Below, in pieces: positions 36,211 to 45,824 of a stretch of 64,000 bases of DNA (position 1 is the first letter of the stretch; each line of letters opens with the position of its first letter). The translations under genes were made by a program, and so were the position numbers. Under the pieces are notes generated by a model. The model did not search any database and was not told the DNA's origin. It saw only the letters and a list, made by a program, of their open reading frames with translations. The DNA is from Chryseobacterium sp. 18061 (GTDB taxonomy: Bacteria; Pseudomonadota; Gammaproteobacteria; Enterobacterales; Enterobacteriaceae): NCBI GenBank assembly GCA_902706205.1, contig CACSKA010000011.1, forward strand, positions 102,256 to 166,255. The letters are read 5' to 3'.

Positions 36211-37674
36211 TCAGGCCTCTTTGCTTTCCGGATGCTGGCGGCCGAAAATCACTTCCATTTTTGCGCCACCGAGCGGGCTGTCTCCGGGCTGAATTTTGCC
36301 GTCATACTGATCAACAATTTCACGCGCCACGGAAAGCCCGACGCCCTGGCCTGGACGAAGCGTATCCGCGCGCTGACCGCGGTCGAACACCAGGTCGCGT
36401 TTGCTTTGCGGAATACCCGGCCCGTCATCTTCCACAAAAATATGCAGATGATCGTCCGTCTGGCGCGCTGACACCTCGACGAACTCCAGACAGTATTTAC
36501 AGGCGTTATCCAGCACGTTGCCCAGCACTTCCATAAAGTCGTTTTTTTCGCCAACGAAGCTGATTTCCGGGGAGATATCGAGAGTGATGTTCACGCCTTT
36601 ACGCTGATACACCTTATTCAGCGCTGAAGTCAGATTATCCAGCAACGGTGCCACGGGGTGCAGCTCACGGCTGAGTAACGTGCTTCCCGTGCGCATGCTG
36701 GCGCGATGCAGGTAATAGCCAATCTGCTGCGAAATACGGCTGATTTGTTCCAGCATCACTGGTTCGGCGGCTTCCACACTGAGCTTGTTACCGCGCAGGG
36801 AGCGCAGGGTACTTTGCAGCACCGCCAACGGCGTTTTCAGGCTGTGGGTGAGGTCGGTCAGCGTGGTACGGTATTTGTCGTAGCGGTCGCGCTCGCTTTT
36901 CAGCAGGCGGTTAAGGTTTTGCACCAGGCTTGTGAGTTCGCGGGTAGTTTCCGGGTTCAGCGTCTCGCGGTGATGCTCTTCCAGTTCGCGCACCTCTTTC
37001 GCCAGCGATTCTATCGGCCGCAAACTCCACCACGCGGCGACCCACAACAGCGGAATAACCAACAGCAAGTTCGCCGCCAGTACATAGATAAACCAGCTCC
37101 ACACCATATACGAGCGCTTAAGCTCAATGGGAATAGTGTCGACCACCACGATGGTCATCTGCGGTAAATGGGACGTTGCGGGATAGATATTGACGGCGAC
37201 TGAGTGGGTCATTTCGGAATCGTCATCCTGCTGGCGAATCTCGTTGAGCTGTTGCATCACTGCATGATCGCTACGCAGCAACATGCTTGATGAGCCAACG
37301 TCGGCTTCGATTTCGTGGAAACCGTTGGCCTTCAGCCATTCCGGGCGGATCCGGTCCACCAGCCACGGGACGTCGCGCTGCATCCACATTAGTTTGCCGT
37401 GTTTGTCGTAAATCAACGCCATCGTTGGGCTTTGCAGGTTGAGGTTTTCAGGGATCTCAACGTTGACTTTGTTATTTTCGACACGGGCGAGAGTGTAAAA
37501 GAGGTTGCTTTCACCGCGTAGCAAACGGAATGTGGTTTTATCGAAGCTGACGCTATAGCCAACCAGCGCGACCATCCCGTACGCCAGTGATAGCACCAAA
37601 ACAACCCCAGCAGTCGCCAGCAAAAAGCGGACGCGTAGGGAAAGGGGCAAAATATGCCTGAGTACTTTTTTCAT
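36211..37674 (-). CDS. phoQ: Sensor histidine kinase PhoQ
   Basis: 487 residues. TM1 (about 17-40), a periplasmic PAS-like sensor with the acidic membrane-facing cluster IRQQDDDSEMTHS, TM2 (about 195-215), HAMP, the phosphoacceptor histidine in LTDLTHSLKTPLAVL (about residue 277), and a HATPase domain with DNACKYC and GPGIPQ boxes. Senses low Mg2+, acid and cationic peptides. The acidic cluster reads QDDDSE instead of the longer run in E. coli. It overlaps phoP by 4 bp. Confidence 0.97.
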   Translation of the reverse strand: MKKVLRHILPLSLRVRFLLATAGVVLVLSLAYGMVALVGYSVSFDKTTFRLLRGESNLFYTLARVENNKVNVEIPENLNLQSPTMALIYDKHGKLMWMQRDVPWLVDRIRPEWLKANGFHEIEADVGSSSMLLRSDHAVMQQLNEIRQQDDDSEMTHSVAVNIYPATSHLPQMTIVVVDTIPIELKRSYMVWSWFIYVLAANLLLVIPLLWVAAWWSLRPIESLAKEVRELEEHHRETLNPETTRELTSLVQNLNRLLKSERDRYDKYRTTLTDLTHSLKTPLAVLQSTLRSLRGNKLSVEAAEPVMLEQISRISQQIGYYLHRASMRTGSTLLSRELHPVAPLLDNLTSALNKVYQRKGVNITLDISPEISFVGEKNDFMEVLGNVLDNACKYCLEFVEVSARQTDDHLHIFVEDDGPGIPQSKRDLVFDRGQRADTLRPGQGVGLSVAREIVDQYDGKIQPGDSPLGGAKMEVIFGRQHPESKEA

Positions 37675-38345
37675 CCGCGCAGTTCGAACAGGTAACCCTG
37701 ACCTCGTACGGTGGTGATCACGTCCTGTGGGTACTGAGCCTGGATTTTCTTGCGCAGGCGGCCCATCAGTACGTCGATGGTGTGGCTCTCGCGCAGCTCG
37801 GCGTCGGGGTAGAGTTGTAGCATCAACGAATCTTTGCTGACCACTTTGCCGTTATTGCGGATAAGTGTTTCCATAATGGTGTATTCAAAAGCGGTCAGCT
37901 TAATGACCTCTTCATTCACTGACAGCTCACGGCGTGACAAATCGACCTGGAACGGCGGAAGGGAAATCACCTGCGATGCCAGGCCGCTGTTACGGCGCAG
38001 CAACGCCTGCATCCGCGCCACCACCTCTTCGATGTGGAACGGTTTGGTGACGTAATCGTCGGCACCGGCGCTCAGCACTTCAACTTTGTCCTGCCAGCCT
38101 TCTCGGGCGGTCAATACTAACACCGGGAGTGAAATTTCGTGGCTGCGCCAGCGGCGGATCATCGACAGCCCGTCTTCGTCCGGTAGCCCTAAATCCACAA
38201 TCGCAATATCCGGCACATGTTCACCGAGATAGTAATCTGCTTCCTTTGCGTCTTCCGCAGCATCCACCTGGTTGCCCAGTTCCTGCAGCTGAACTTTGAG
38301 ATGGTGACGCAACAGGGCGTTATCCTCCACGACGAGTACGCGCAT
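37671..38345 (-). CDS. phoP: Response regulator PhoP
   Basis: 224 residues from the ATG at 38345 (MRVLVVEDNALLRHHLKV). Receiver domain with phosphoacceptor D51 in VDLGLPDEDG; OmpR-type winged-helix C-terminus with RESHTIDVLMGRLRKKI. It activates Mg2+ transport, lipid A modification and peptide resistance genes. It may be relevant to the envelope-acylation operon in this window. One residue longer than E. coli PhoP. Confidence 0.98.
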   Translation of the reverse strand: MRVLVVEDNALLRHHLKVQLQELGNQVDAAEDAKEADYYLGEHVPDIAIVDLGLPDEDGLSMIRRWRSHEISLPVLVLTAREGWQDKVEVLSAGADDYVTKPFHIEEVVARMQALLRRNSGLASQVISLPPFQVDLSRRELSVNEEVIKLTAFEYTIMETLIRNNGKVVSKDSLMLQLYPDAELRESHTIDVLMGRLRKKIQAQYPQDVITTVRGQGYLFELRG

Positions 38346-38737
38346 GTCTCTACTCCCTTTCATTTACGATTTGAATAGTTTAACGCGATTACGCAAAACC
38401 AGTGCATTCCAGTGAAACTTAATCAGACGTTTTAGCCGGTAATATAAACTGACTTCGGTTTGCGGACTTAAGCATTTCTGAGATAACGGCTCTTTGTTTA
38501 TTTGCCGTTGAGGGCCGGGTATCGAGAGGGGGAAAGAGGTATTACGGGCAGGAAATAATATCCAGATAGATTTTGAATCTCACTGTGCGGTGGGGCGTTC
38601 AGTAGAACTTCGATGTTAAGGTCACGCGGGTACTGTGCAGACTGACACAGACTCACCAGGAGGCACCTGGCACTGCATAACGCTTTCTCCTCGCCAGAGA
38701 AGAACCTCTCTCCCGGGGGGAAGAGAGGTGGGATAAC
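38346..38737. promoter_or_regulatory. phoPQ promoter region and purB downstream region
   Basis: 392 bp without a gene. Near phoP, the minus-strand stretch TAATCGCGTTAAACTAT (38375-38391) resembles, from memory, the -10 area of the E. coli phoPQ promoter, but the two GTTTA half-sites of the PhoP box are not recognisable at the expected place. A purB terminator candidate occurs at 38705-38728. The middle holds nothing identified. Confidence 0.4.
38705..38728 (-). terminator. Candidate terminator of purB
   Basis: CCTCTCT / AGAGAGG stem with a G/C-rich loop, followed on the minus strand by TTCTTCTCT, 10 bp past the purB stop. The T-tract is broken, so efficiency is uncertain. Confidence 0.5.
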
Positions 38738-40108
38738 TTACTTCAGTTCATCAACCATCGTAATGGCGCGACCGAGGTAGTTGGCCGGGGTCATGGCTTT
38801 CAGGCGCGTTTTCTCGTGTTCAGGCAGTGCCAGACTGTCGATAAACGCTTTCATGCCTTCGGCGTCAACACGTTTGCCGCGGGTCAGCTCTTTCAACTTC
38901 TCGTACGGTTTTTCGATGCCGTAACGACGCATAACGGTCTGGATCGGCTCAGCCAATACTTCCCAGTTGCTATCCAGCTCTGCCAGCAGGCGATCACGGT
39001 TCACTTCCAGTTTGCTCACGCCTTTCAGCGTGGACTGATACGCAATCAGCGCGTAGCCGAGGCCGACGCCGAGATTACGCAGCACCGTGGAGTCGGTGAG
39101 GTCACGCTGCCAGCGGGAAACCGGCAGTTTGCTTGCCAGATGTTGCAGCACGGCATTGGAGAGGCCGAGGTTGCCTTCGGAATTTTCGAAGTCGATCGGG
39201 TTCACTTTGTGCGGCATGGTGGACGAGCCGATTTCACCGGCAATGGTTTTCTGCTTGAAATGGTTCAGCGCCACGTAGCCCCACACATCGCGATCGAAAT
39301 CGATCAGGATCGTGTTGAAGCGCGCCACGCAGTCGAACAGTTCAGCGATGTAATCGTGAGGTTCAATCTGGGTAGTGTACGGGTTCCACTGGATGCCGAG
39401 TGAAGTCACGAACTCTTCGCTAAATTCATGCCAGTCGACTTCCGGGTACGCCGCGATGTGAGCGTTATAGTTGCCGACCGCGCCGTTGATTTTACCGAGG
39501 ATTTCCACTTGGTTCAGCTGACGATATTGACGCTCCAGACGGTACGCCACGTTCGCCATTTCTTTACCCATGGTGGACGGTGTCGCCGGCTGGCCGTGGG
39601 TACGTGAAAGCAGCGGGATATCGCGATACTGCACCGCCAGGTCTTTCACCGCATCGATAAGCTTACGCCAGTACGGCAGCACCACTTCGTCGCGAGCGGT
39701 TTTCAGCATCAGCGCGTGGGACAGGTTGTTGATGTCCTCAGACGTGCAGGCGAAGTGAATGAACTCAGACACCGCGTGCAGGGCAGGAACGTCAGCCACT
39801 TTCTCTTTCAGGAAATACTCAACCGCTTTCACATCGTGGTTGGTGGTGCGCTCGATAGTTTTAATGCGCGCGGCGTCTGCTTCGTTAAAATCAGCGATGA
39901 TTTTATCGAGGAAACCGTTTGCGTCCGCGGCAAAAGCTGGAACTTCCTTGACAGCTGTGTGCGCGGCTAATTTTTGCAGCCAGCGAACTTCAACCTGCAC
40001 ACGGAATTTCAGCAAACCGAATTCGCTGAAAATGCCGCGCAGCGCGCTGACTTTATCGCCGTAGCGTCCATCGACAGGGGAAACGGCGGTCAGTGAGGAT
40101 AATTCCAT
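38738..40108 (-). CDS. purB: Adenylosuccinate lyase
   Basis: 456 residues, identical length to E. coli PurB. Fumarase/aspartase superfamily signature SSTMPHKVNPIDFEN with the catalytic serine. Catalyses two fumarate-releasing steps of purine synthesis (SAICAR to AICAR; adenylosuccinate to AMP). Active-site TRTHGQPATPST is present. hflD lies 3 bp upstream in the same orientation, forming the conserved mnmA-hflD-purB run. Confidence 0.98.
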   Translation of the reverse strand: MELSSLTAVSPVDGRYGDKVSALRGIFSEFGLLKFRVQVEVRWLQKLAAHTAVKEVPAFAADANGFLDKIIADFNEADAARIKTIERTTNHDVKAVEYFLKEKVADVPALHAVSEFIHFACTSEDINNLSHALMLKTARDEVVLPYWRKLIDAVKDLAVQYRDIPLLSRTHGQPATPSTMGKEMANVAYRLERQYRQLNQVEILGKINGAVGNYNAHIAAYPEVDWHEFSEEFVTSLGIQWNPYTTQIEPHDYIAELFDCVARFNTILIDFDRDVWGYVALNHFKQKTIAGEIGSSTMPHKVNPIDFENSEGNLGLSNAVLQHLASKLPVSRWQRDLTDSTVLRNLGVGLGYALIAYQSTLKGVSKLEVNRDRLLAELDSNWEVLAEPIQTVMRRYGIEKPYEKLKELTRGKRVDAEGMKAFIDSLALPEHEKTRLKAMTPANYLGRAITMVDELK

Positions 40109-40111
40109 AGA

Positions 40112-40753
40112 TCACAACTCCGGAGTTATATGAGCAAGAATTTGTTTTGCCTGAGTAGTCAGGCGATTACGGGAAAACATGAGCTGCAGACGACCGCCGC
40201 CAACCTGGTGCCACAGCACCGCGGCGCGGATGCCTGCCAGCAGGCCCGCGCGAACTTTGGCCTGTACCTGCGGGCTTTGCAGCACGGCAGGGGAACCGGT
40301 GACCTGAATACGCGGCCCCAGCGGGCTAATCACGTCAACATAAATAGCCGCCATCGCGCTCATCAGGGTTTCAGACTGCAAATCGAAATGGTCTAACTGG
40401 CGTTGCAGCCCGGCAATGCGTTCGCCGAGCGTGTCCATGGCGCCTTTGGCAGCAAAGAGCTTACGTTCCAGGACCATCAGACTGAGGGTGTAACGCGTCA
40501 GTTCGGCGTTGAGGCCCTGACGACTGCTGGCGTTAAGCACCCCAAGCAGCGTTTCAAGGCCGAGGCGAAGATTGGCTTCACTGCCACCGAACACGCCCAG
40601 AGTAGAATCCGGATTGAGATCGATAACGCTGTTCAGCGCTACGTGCAGGGCATCGTTGTCGCAGTGACCCTGATGCGCAAGCTGCTGAACCAGACGGGCC
40701 GACTGGCAAATCCCGGCCAGCGCGATAGTGATGTCGTAATAGTTCTTCGCCAC
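40112..40753 (-). CDS. hflD: High frequency lysogenization protein HflD
   Basis: 213 residues, mostly alpha-helical. Peripheral inner-membrane protein that binds phage lambda CII and affects lysogenisation; its cellular role is unclear. The N-terminal AKNYYDITIALAGICQSARL and length match E. coli HflD (YcfC). Located between mnmA (30 bp) and purB (3 bp). Confidence 0.95.
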   Translation of the reverse strand: MAKNYYDITIALAGICQSARLVQQLAHQGHCDNDALHVALNSVIDLNPDSTLGVFGGSEANLRLGLETLLGVLNASSRQGLNAELTRYTLSLMVLERKLFAAKGAMDTLGERIAGLQRQLDHFDLQSETLMSAMAAIYVDVISPLGPRIQVTGSPAVLQSPQVQAKVRAGLLAGIRAAVLWHQVGGGRLQLMFSRNRLTTQAKQILAHITPEL

Positions 40754-40783
40754 TAAAACTCCTTTCTGTGTGCTGTCTGAGTC

Positions 40784-41890
40784 TTAAACCGGCAGCGGCA
40801 AACGCTGCTCGATAATGCCGCCGCCGAGGCACACTTCACCGCTGTAGAACACGGCGGACTGGCCTGGGGTTACGGCAGAAACGGGCTCGTCAAAGCGAAC
40901 CTCAATACGGTCCTCATCCAGTGCGGTCAAGGTGCACGCAATGTCTGACTGGCGATAGCGGGTTTTCACCGTGCAGCGCAGATTGCCGTTGAGTGGCTCG
41001 CGATCGACCCAGTGCAGCTGTTGGGCAATCAGACCGACGGACATCAGGCGCGGGTGGTCGTGACCCTGAGCCACCACCAGAATGTTATTTTCAAGATCTT
41101 TATCGACGGTATACCACGGCTCTTCGCTGCCGTCTTTGGTGCCACCGATGCCTAAGCCTTTACGCTGGCCGAGGGTGTGATACATCAGGCCCTGGTGCTC
41201 GCCAATCACGTCACCCTCAACGGTAACGATTTTGCCCGGCTGAGCCGGCAGGTAGCGGCCAAGGAATTCACGGAATTTACGCTCGCCGATAAAACAGATA
41301 CCGGTGGAGTCTTTTTTCTTCGCAGTGATGAGGTCGAGTTCTTCCGCAATACGTCGGACTTCAGGCTTTTCCAGCTCGCCAACCGGGAACAGGCTTTGGG
41401 CAATCTGTTCGTGGCTCAGCGTATACAGGAAATAGCTCTGGTCTTTGTTACCATCGAGACCGCGCAGCAGCTGGCTTTTGCCATTCACGTCGGCGCGGCG
41501 CACATAGTGACCCGTGGCGATGTAATCGGCACCTAAATCTTCCGCGGCGAACTCAAGGAAAGCTTTAAATTTGATCTCTTTGTTGCACAGAATATCCGGA
41601 TTCGGTGTACGACCGGCTTTGTACTCTTCGAGGAACAGCTCAAACACGTTGTCCCAGTATTCTGCGGCAAAATTGACGGTGTGCAGCTCAATGCCGAGCT
41701 TGTCGCACACGGCCTGGGCATCGGCCAGGTCTGCTGCGGCTGTACAATATTCCTCGCCGTCGTCCTCTTCCCAGTTCTTCATGAACAGGCCTTCGACCTT
41801 ATAACCTTGCTGTTGCAGCAGGTAGGCAGAAACGGAGGAATCGACACCGCCGGACATGCCGACGATCACTTTTTTTGGGCTTTCTGACAT
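40784..41890 (-). CDS. mnmA: tRNA-specific 2-thiouridylase MnmA
   Basis: 368 residues from the ATG at 41890 (MSESPKKVIVGMSGG); the 15-codon extension upstream is not conserved. PP-loop GMSGGVDSS activates U34 of tRNA Lys, Glu and Gln by adenylation. The two catalytic cysteines are in DILCNKEIKF and STGICFIGERKF. It receives sulphur through the Tus relay. First of the mnmA-hflD-purB cluster, 41 bp from nudJ. Confidence 0.97.
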   Translation of the reverse strand: MSESPKKVIVGMSGGVDSSVSAYLLQQQGYKVEGLFMKNWEEDDGEEYCTAAADLADAQAVCDKLGIELHTVNFAAEYWDNVFELFLEEYKAGRTPNPDILCNKEIKFKAFLEFAAEDLGADYIATGHYVRRADVNGKSQLLRGLDGNKDQSYFLYTLSHEQIAQSLFPVGELEKPEVRRIAEELDLITAKKKDSTGICFIGERKFREFLGRYLPAQPGKIVTVEGDVIGEHQGLMYHTLGQRKGLGIGGTKDGSEEPWYTVDKDLENNILVVAQGHDHPRLMSVGLIAQQLHWVDREPLNGNLRCTVKTRYRQSDIACTLTALDEDRIEVRFDEPVSAVTPGQSAVFYSGEVCLGGGIIEQRLPLPV

Positions 41891-41931
41891 TGGAATACTC
41901 ACGACATTGAACTTCAAGGCGGCATATTCTA

Positions 41932-42405
41932 TCACGCAGCCCCAGGGTTGACACCCTTTGTGAAGGGCCAGTTAAATTCGCCGATAATTTCTAGCGGCAG
42001 ACGCTGACCGCTCTGCCAGCAGCGGATACTCTCGGCCACTAACGGAGAGCGTAAATGACAGGCGGTGAGGATCTCTTCGGCGCTCAGCCACAGACAGCGA
42101 TCGATATCATCATCATGAGGTTGCGTCTCGCAGACATCATCCAGTTCGATGGCAAACAGAAAGCGCAGAAACGGCGTGTTGTCCGGCGCAATCCATTGAT
42201 GCATACGCACCAGCTGCTGCGGCGTGGCGCGAATGCCGGTCTCTTCCCACAGCTCGCGCTCAGCGGCCTGAACCAGCGTTTCGTCAGCTTCCAGATGCCC
42301 GGCGGGCTGATTCCAGGTGGCTTTTCCATTGACTGTTTCTTCCACAATCAAAAACTTACCTTTGGCGTGAACCAGACAGGCGACGGTGACGTGCGGTTTA
42401 AACAT
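41932..42405 (-). CDS. nudJ: Nudix hydrolase NudJ (phosphatase)
   Basis: 157 residues. Nudix box present as GHLEADETLVQAAERELWEETGI, with RELxEE supplying metal ligands. NudJ (YmfB) hydrolyses nucleoside triphosphates and HMP-pyrophosphate, releasing phosphate. Slightly longer than the 153-residue E. coli protein owing to the C-terminus (FTKGVNPGAA). Confidence 0.93.
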   Translation of the reverse strand: MFKPHVTVACLVHAKGKFLIVEETVNGKATWNQPAGHLEADETLVQAAERELWEETGIRATPQQLVRMHQWIAPDNTPFLRFLFAIELDDVCETQPHDDDIDRCLWLSAEEILTACHLRSPLVAESIRCWQSGQRLPLEIIGEFNWPFTKGVNPGAA

Positions 42406-42552
42406 GGAGACTCCTGATTTCGGCGCGTGATTATATTTATTCGATATAGATCACATTTGTCTTCCACCACTATACTTCATTCGGGTGTTCGACCGTACAC
42501 CCGATCGGAGGGAGGTAATATGCGACGGACAACGCATACCGACCTGACGGCA

Positions 42553-43209
42553 TTACTCTGAAGTCACATCCCGCCATTCGCCGTTGGTGATATTGTCCAG
42601 GGTGTATTTGCCCATCGCGTAACGAATCAAACGCAGGGTAGGGTAGCCAACATGCGCCGTCATGCGGCGAACCTGCCGGTTACGCCCTTCATACAGCGTC
42701 ACTTTCAGCCAGCGCGTGGGAATGGCTTTACGCTCGCGGATTGGCGGATTGCGCGGCCATAACCATTCAGGTTCATCCACAAGTTCAATTCCTGCCGCAA
42801 GCGTCGGTCCATCATTTAGCGTCACGCCGGTGCGCAGCGACGTCAGCGCGGCCTCATCCGGCTCACCTTCCACCTGCACAAAGTAGATTTTTCCGGTGCG
42901 TTTGCCCGGCTGAGTGAGCTGCGCCTGCAACGCGCCGTCATTGGTGAGGACCAGCAGGCCCTCGCTGTCGCGGTCGAGTCGTCCGGCGGCATATACGCCC
43001 TGGACATCAATAAAATCTTTGAGGGTGCTGCGTCCGGCTTCGTCAGTAAACTGCGGCAAAACATCGTAGGGTTTATTGAACAAAATGACGCGTTTTGGCT
43101 GGCTTTCTTTGCATTGTCTGGAAGCTTGTTGTGAGCTGAATCGCTTAAGGCGGTGATTTCTAAAAGAAGTTTTATTCATGGTATTTTCAGGCCGTGTCAA
43201 TTGCAGCAT
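42553..43209 (-). CDS. rluE: 23S rRNA pseudouridine-2457 synthase RluE
   Basis: 218 residues (208 if the internal ATG at 43179 is used; neither has a strong ribosome site). RsuA-family pseudouridine synthase with catalytic aspartate in AAGRLDRDSEGLLVLTN. The C-terminal YEGRNRQVRRMTAHVG motif is intact. The N-terminal basic tail FRNHRLKRFSSQQASR is as in E. coli RluE (YmfC). Divergent from icd. Confidence 0.94.
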   Translation of the reverse strand: MLQLTRPENTMNKTSFRNHRLKRFSSQQASRQCKESQPKRVILFNKPYDVLPQFTDEAGRSTLKDFIDVQGVYAAGRLDRDSEGLLVLTNDGALQAQLTQPGKRTGKIYFVQVEGEPDEAALTSLRTGVTLNDGPTLAAGIELVDEPEWLWPRNPPIRERKAIPTRWLKVTLYEGRNRQVRRMTAHVGYPTLRLIRYAMGKYTLDNITNGEWRDVTSE

Positions 43210-43383
43210 TATAGCCTAATAACGAAGACCTTTCATGGAACCCAACATTCAGGTAGTATCAACCAGCTCATTACAAATCATTAACAAAAAATATTGCTCA
43301 CACTATTCGCGTTGCGGGGCAGCAACGCTACCCAGGACACGAAAGTCACGAGCAGTCACCAGAAGCGCTCGAAGGAGAGGTTA

Positions 43384-44634
43384 ATGGAAAGCAAAGTAGT
43401 TGTTCCGGCGGAAGGCCAAAAGATCACCCTGCAAAACGGCAAATTGAACGTCCCCCACAATCCGATTATCCCATTCATCGAAGGTGATGGTATCGGTGTG
43501 GACGTGACTCCGCCGATGATCAAAGTGGTGAATGCTGCCGTAGAGAAAGCCTACAAAGGCGAGCGTAAAATTTCCTGGATGGAAATTTACACCGGGGAAA
43601 AATCCACCAAACTGTACGGCCAGGACGTCTGGCTGCCAGCGGAAACTCTGGACCTGATTCGCGATTATCGCGTGGCCATCAAAGGCCCGCTGACCACGCC
43701 GGTTGGTGGTGGTATTCGTTCTCTGAACGTAGCCCTGCGCCAGGAGCTGGACCTTTACGTCTGCCTGCGCCCGGTACGTTACTACCAGGGCACCCCAAGC
43801 CCGGTTAAACACCCAGAACTGACCGACATGGTCATCTTCCGTGAAAACTCAGAAGACATCTACGCAGGCATCGAGTGGAAAGCTGACTCTGCCGACGCGG
43901 AAAAAGTTATCAAGTTCCTGCGTGAAGAAATGGGCGTGAAGAAAATTCGCTTCCCTGAACATTGTGGTATCGGTATCAAGCCATGTTCAGAAGAAGGCAC
44001 CAAGCGCCTGGTTCGCGCGGCGATTGAATACGCTATCACCAACGACCGTGACTCTGTGACCATCGTTCACAAAGGCAACATCATGAAGTTCACCGAAGGC
44101 GCTTTCAAAGACTGGGGTTACCAGCTGGCGAAAGAAGAATTCGGCGGTGAGCTGATCGACGGCGGCCCGTGGCAGAAAATTAAGAACCCGAATACCGGTA
44201 AAGAGATCATCGTTAAAGATGTGATCGCCGATGCGTTCTTGCAGCAGATCCTGCTGCGTCCAGCTGAATACGATGTTATCGCCTGTATGAACCTGAATGG
44301 TGACTACATATCTGATGCCCTGGCGGCACAGGTTGGCGGCATCGGTATCGCACCAGGTGCAAACATCGGTGACGAATGCGCGCTGTTCGAAGCTACCCAC
44401 GGGACTGCACCGAAGTACGCAGGCCAGGATAAAGTGAACCCAGGTTCCGTTATCCTGTCCGCTGAAATGATGCTGCGTCACATGGAATGGTTCGAAGCCG
44501 CAGACCTGATTGTTAAAGGCATGGAAGGCGCAATCGCTGCCAAGACCGTGACCTATGACTTCGAACGTTTGATGGAAGGCGCTAAGCTGCTGAAATGTTC
44601 AGAGTTTGGTGACGCGATCATCGACAATATGTAA
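43384..44634 (+). CDS. icd: NADP-dependent isocitrate dehydrogenase
   Basis: 416 residues from ATG at 43384 after GAAGGAGAGGTTA; the upstream in-frame extension is not conserved. TCA-cycle enzyme regulated by AceK phosphorylation at the serine in GGGIRSLNVALRQ. The NADP-binding GTAPKYAGQ and LSAEMMLRHM segments are intact, and codon use is that of a highly expressed gene. In E. coli the 3' end of icd is the attachment site of element e14 and phage 21; here no integrase or duplicated icd end is seen. Confidence 0.98.
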   Translation: MESKVVVPAEGQKITLQNGKLNVPHNPIIPFIEGDGIGVDVTPPMIKVVNAAVEKAYKGERKISWMEIYTGEKSTKLYGQDVWLPAETLDLIRDYRVAIKGPLTTPVGGGIRSLNVALRQELDLYVCLRPVRYYQGTPSPVKHPELTDMVIFRENSEDIYAGIEWKADSADAEKVIKFLREEMGVKKIRFPEHCGIGIKPCSEEGTKRLVRAAIEYAITNDRDSVTIVHKGNIMKFTEGAFKDWGYQLAKEEFGGELIDGGPWQKIKNPNTGKEIIVKDVIADAFLQQILLRPAEYDVIACMNLNGDYISDALAAQVGGIGIAPGANIGDECALFEATHGTAPKYAGQDKVNPGSVILSAEMMLRHMEWFEAADLIVKGMEGAIAAKTVTYDFERLMEGAKLLKCSEFGDAIIDNM

Positions 44635-44657
44635 TTCGCTTTTAGCGGTTACACAAG

Positions 44658-44687
44658 AACGGGAGCCTGAGGGTTCCCGTTTTTTAT
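44658..44687 (+). terminator. Terminator of icd
   Basis: AACGGGAGCC-TGAG-GGTTCCCGTT, a 10-bp stem with one G-T pair, followed by TTTTT, 24 bp after the icd stop. Confidence 0.9.
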
Positions 44688-44769
44688 TAGTTGTCATTGT
44701 TGATAGCAGTTGTCACTGCCAATGAAATAAATTTTTTCGACTCAGGGTTGAATGGCACAGGCCTGACTT

Positions 44770-45824
44770 GGCTTTGTTGAATAAATCGAACTTTTGCTGA
44801 GTTAAAGGATCAGATCACGCATCATCCGGCAACACTGGCCGTCCCATGGCAAAACAGAAATTCAAAGTCACCAACTGGCGCAACTACAACAAAGCCCTCA
44901 TCAACCGCGGCTCCGTCACTTTCTGGCTTGATGACGAGGCTATTCAGGCCTGGTATGAGCCCGCCACACACACATCGCGGGGACGGCCTCAGCACTATTC
45001 TGACCTCGCCATCACCACCGTCCTGGTCGTTAAACGTGTATTCCGCCTGACCCTGAGAGCCGCACAGGGCTTTATTGATTCCATTTTTGCCATGATGGGC
45101 GTTCCTCTTCGCTGCCCGGATTACTCCTGCGTCAGCAGGCGGGCTAAGTCCGTCAGCATCCCGTTCAAAAACACCACCCGGGGTGAAATTGCGCATCTGG
45201 TGATTGATTCAACAGGGCTAAAAGTCTTCGGTGAAGGTGAGTGGAAAGTCAAAAAGCACGGCAAAGAGCGCCGTCGTATCTGGCGAAAACTGCATCTGGC
45301 TGTTGATGCGAGTACGCATGAAGTCATCTGCGCGGACCTGTCGCTGAACAACGTCACGGACGCTGAAGCTTTCCCGGGGCTTATCCGGCAGAGCCACCGA
45401 AAAATCAGGTCAGCGGCGGCGGACGGTGCTTACGATACGCGACGATGTCATGACGAACTGCGTCGCAAGAAAATCAGCGCGCTCATTCCTCCCCGAAAGG
45501 GAGCGGGCTACTGGCCCGGTGAGTATGGAGACCGCAATCGTGCTGTTGCGAATCAACGGCTGAGCGGAAGCAATGCCCGGTGGAAATGGACAACAGATTA
45601 CAACCGTCGGTCGATAGCGGAAACGGCAATGTACAGGGTAAAGCAGTTGTTCGGTGGTTCGCTGACGTTGCGTGACTACGATGGTCAGGTTGCAGAGGCT
45701 TTGGCCATGGTGCGTGCACTGAACAAAATGACGAAGGCAGGTATGCCAGAAAGTGTACGTATCGGCTGAGAGCCGGAGCTGTTACAGGGAAACTCGCCTC
45801 AAATCTGATTTATTCAACAAAGCC
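44770..45824 (+). mobile_element. IS903-like insertion sequence (IS5 family)
   Basis: 1055 bp, bounded by perfect 18-bp inverted repeats GGCTTTGTTGAATAAATC (44770-44787) and its complement (45807-45824), the IS903 ends. It encodes one full-length transposase. The 9-bp flanks differ (GCCTGACTT left, TCTCATTCG right), so there is no target duplication; a deletion or recombination next to the element is likely. It lies 135 bp after icd. Confidence 0.93.
44846..45769 (+). CDS. IS903-type transposase (IS5 family, DDE)
   Basis: 307 residues, the standard IS903 length. DDE catalytic residues are recognisable as VIDSTGLKVFGEGEW (first Asp), AAADGAYDTRRCHDEL (second Asp) and NRRSIAETAMYRVKQLFGG (Glu). 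No frameshift or stop, so the element may be active. Base composition is slightly different from the AT-rich genes to its right. Confidence 0.95.
   Translation: MAKQKFKVTNWRNYNKALINRGSVTFWLDDEAIQAWYEPATHTSRGRPQHYSDLAITTVLVVKRVFRLTLRAAQGFIDSIFAMMGVPLRCPDYSCVSRRAKSVSIPFKNTTRGEIAHLVIDSTGLKVFGEGEWKVKKHGKERRRIWRKLHLAVDASTHEVICADLSLNNVTDAEAFPGLIRQSHRKIRSAAADGAYDTRRCHDELRRKKISALIPPRKGAGYWPGEYGDRNRAVANQRLSGSNARWKWTTDYNRRSIAETAMYRVKQLFGGSLTLRDYDGQVAEALAMVRALNKMTKAGMPESVRIG

Noticed and set aside
38346..38480. PhoP autoregulation box upstream of phoP
   Set aside because: No pair of GTTTA half-sites with 11-bp period at a proper distance from the inferred -10.
44635..44769. Possible prophage attachment at the icd 3' end
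   Set aside because: No integrase, no second copy of the icd end and no phage genes in the next 10 kb.
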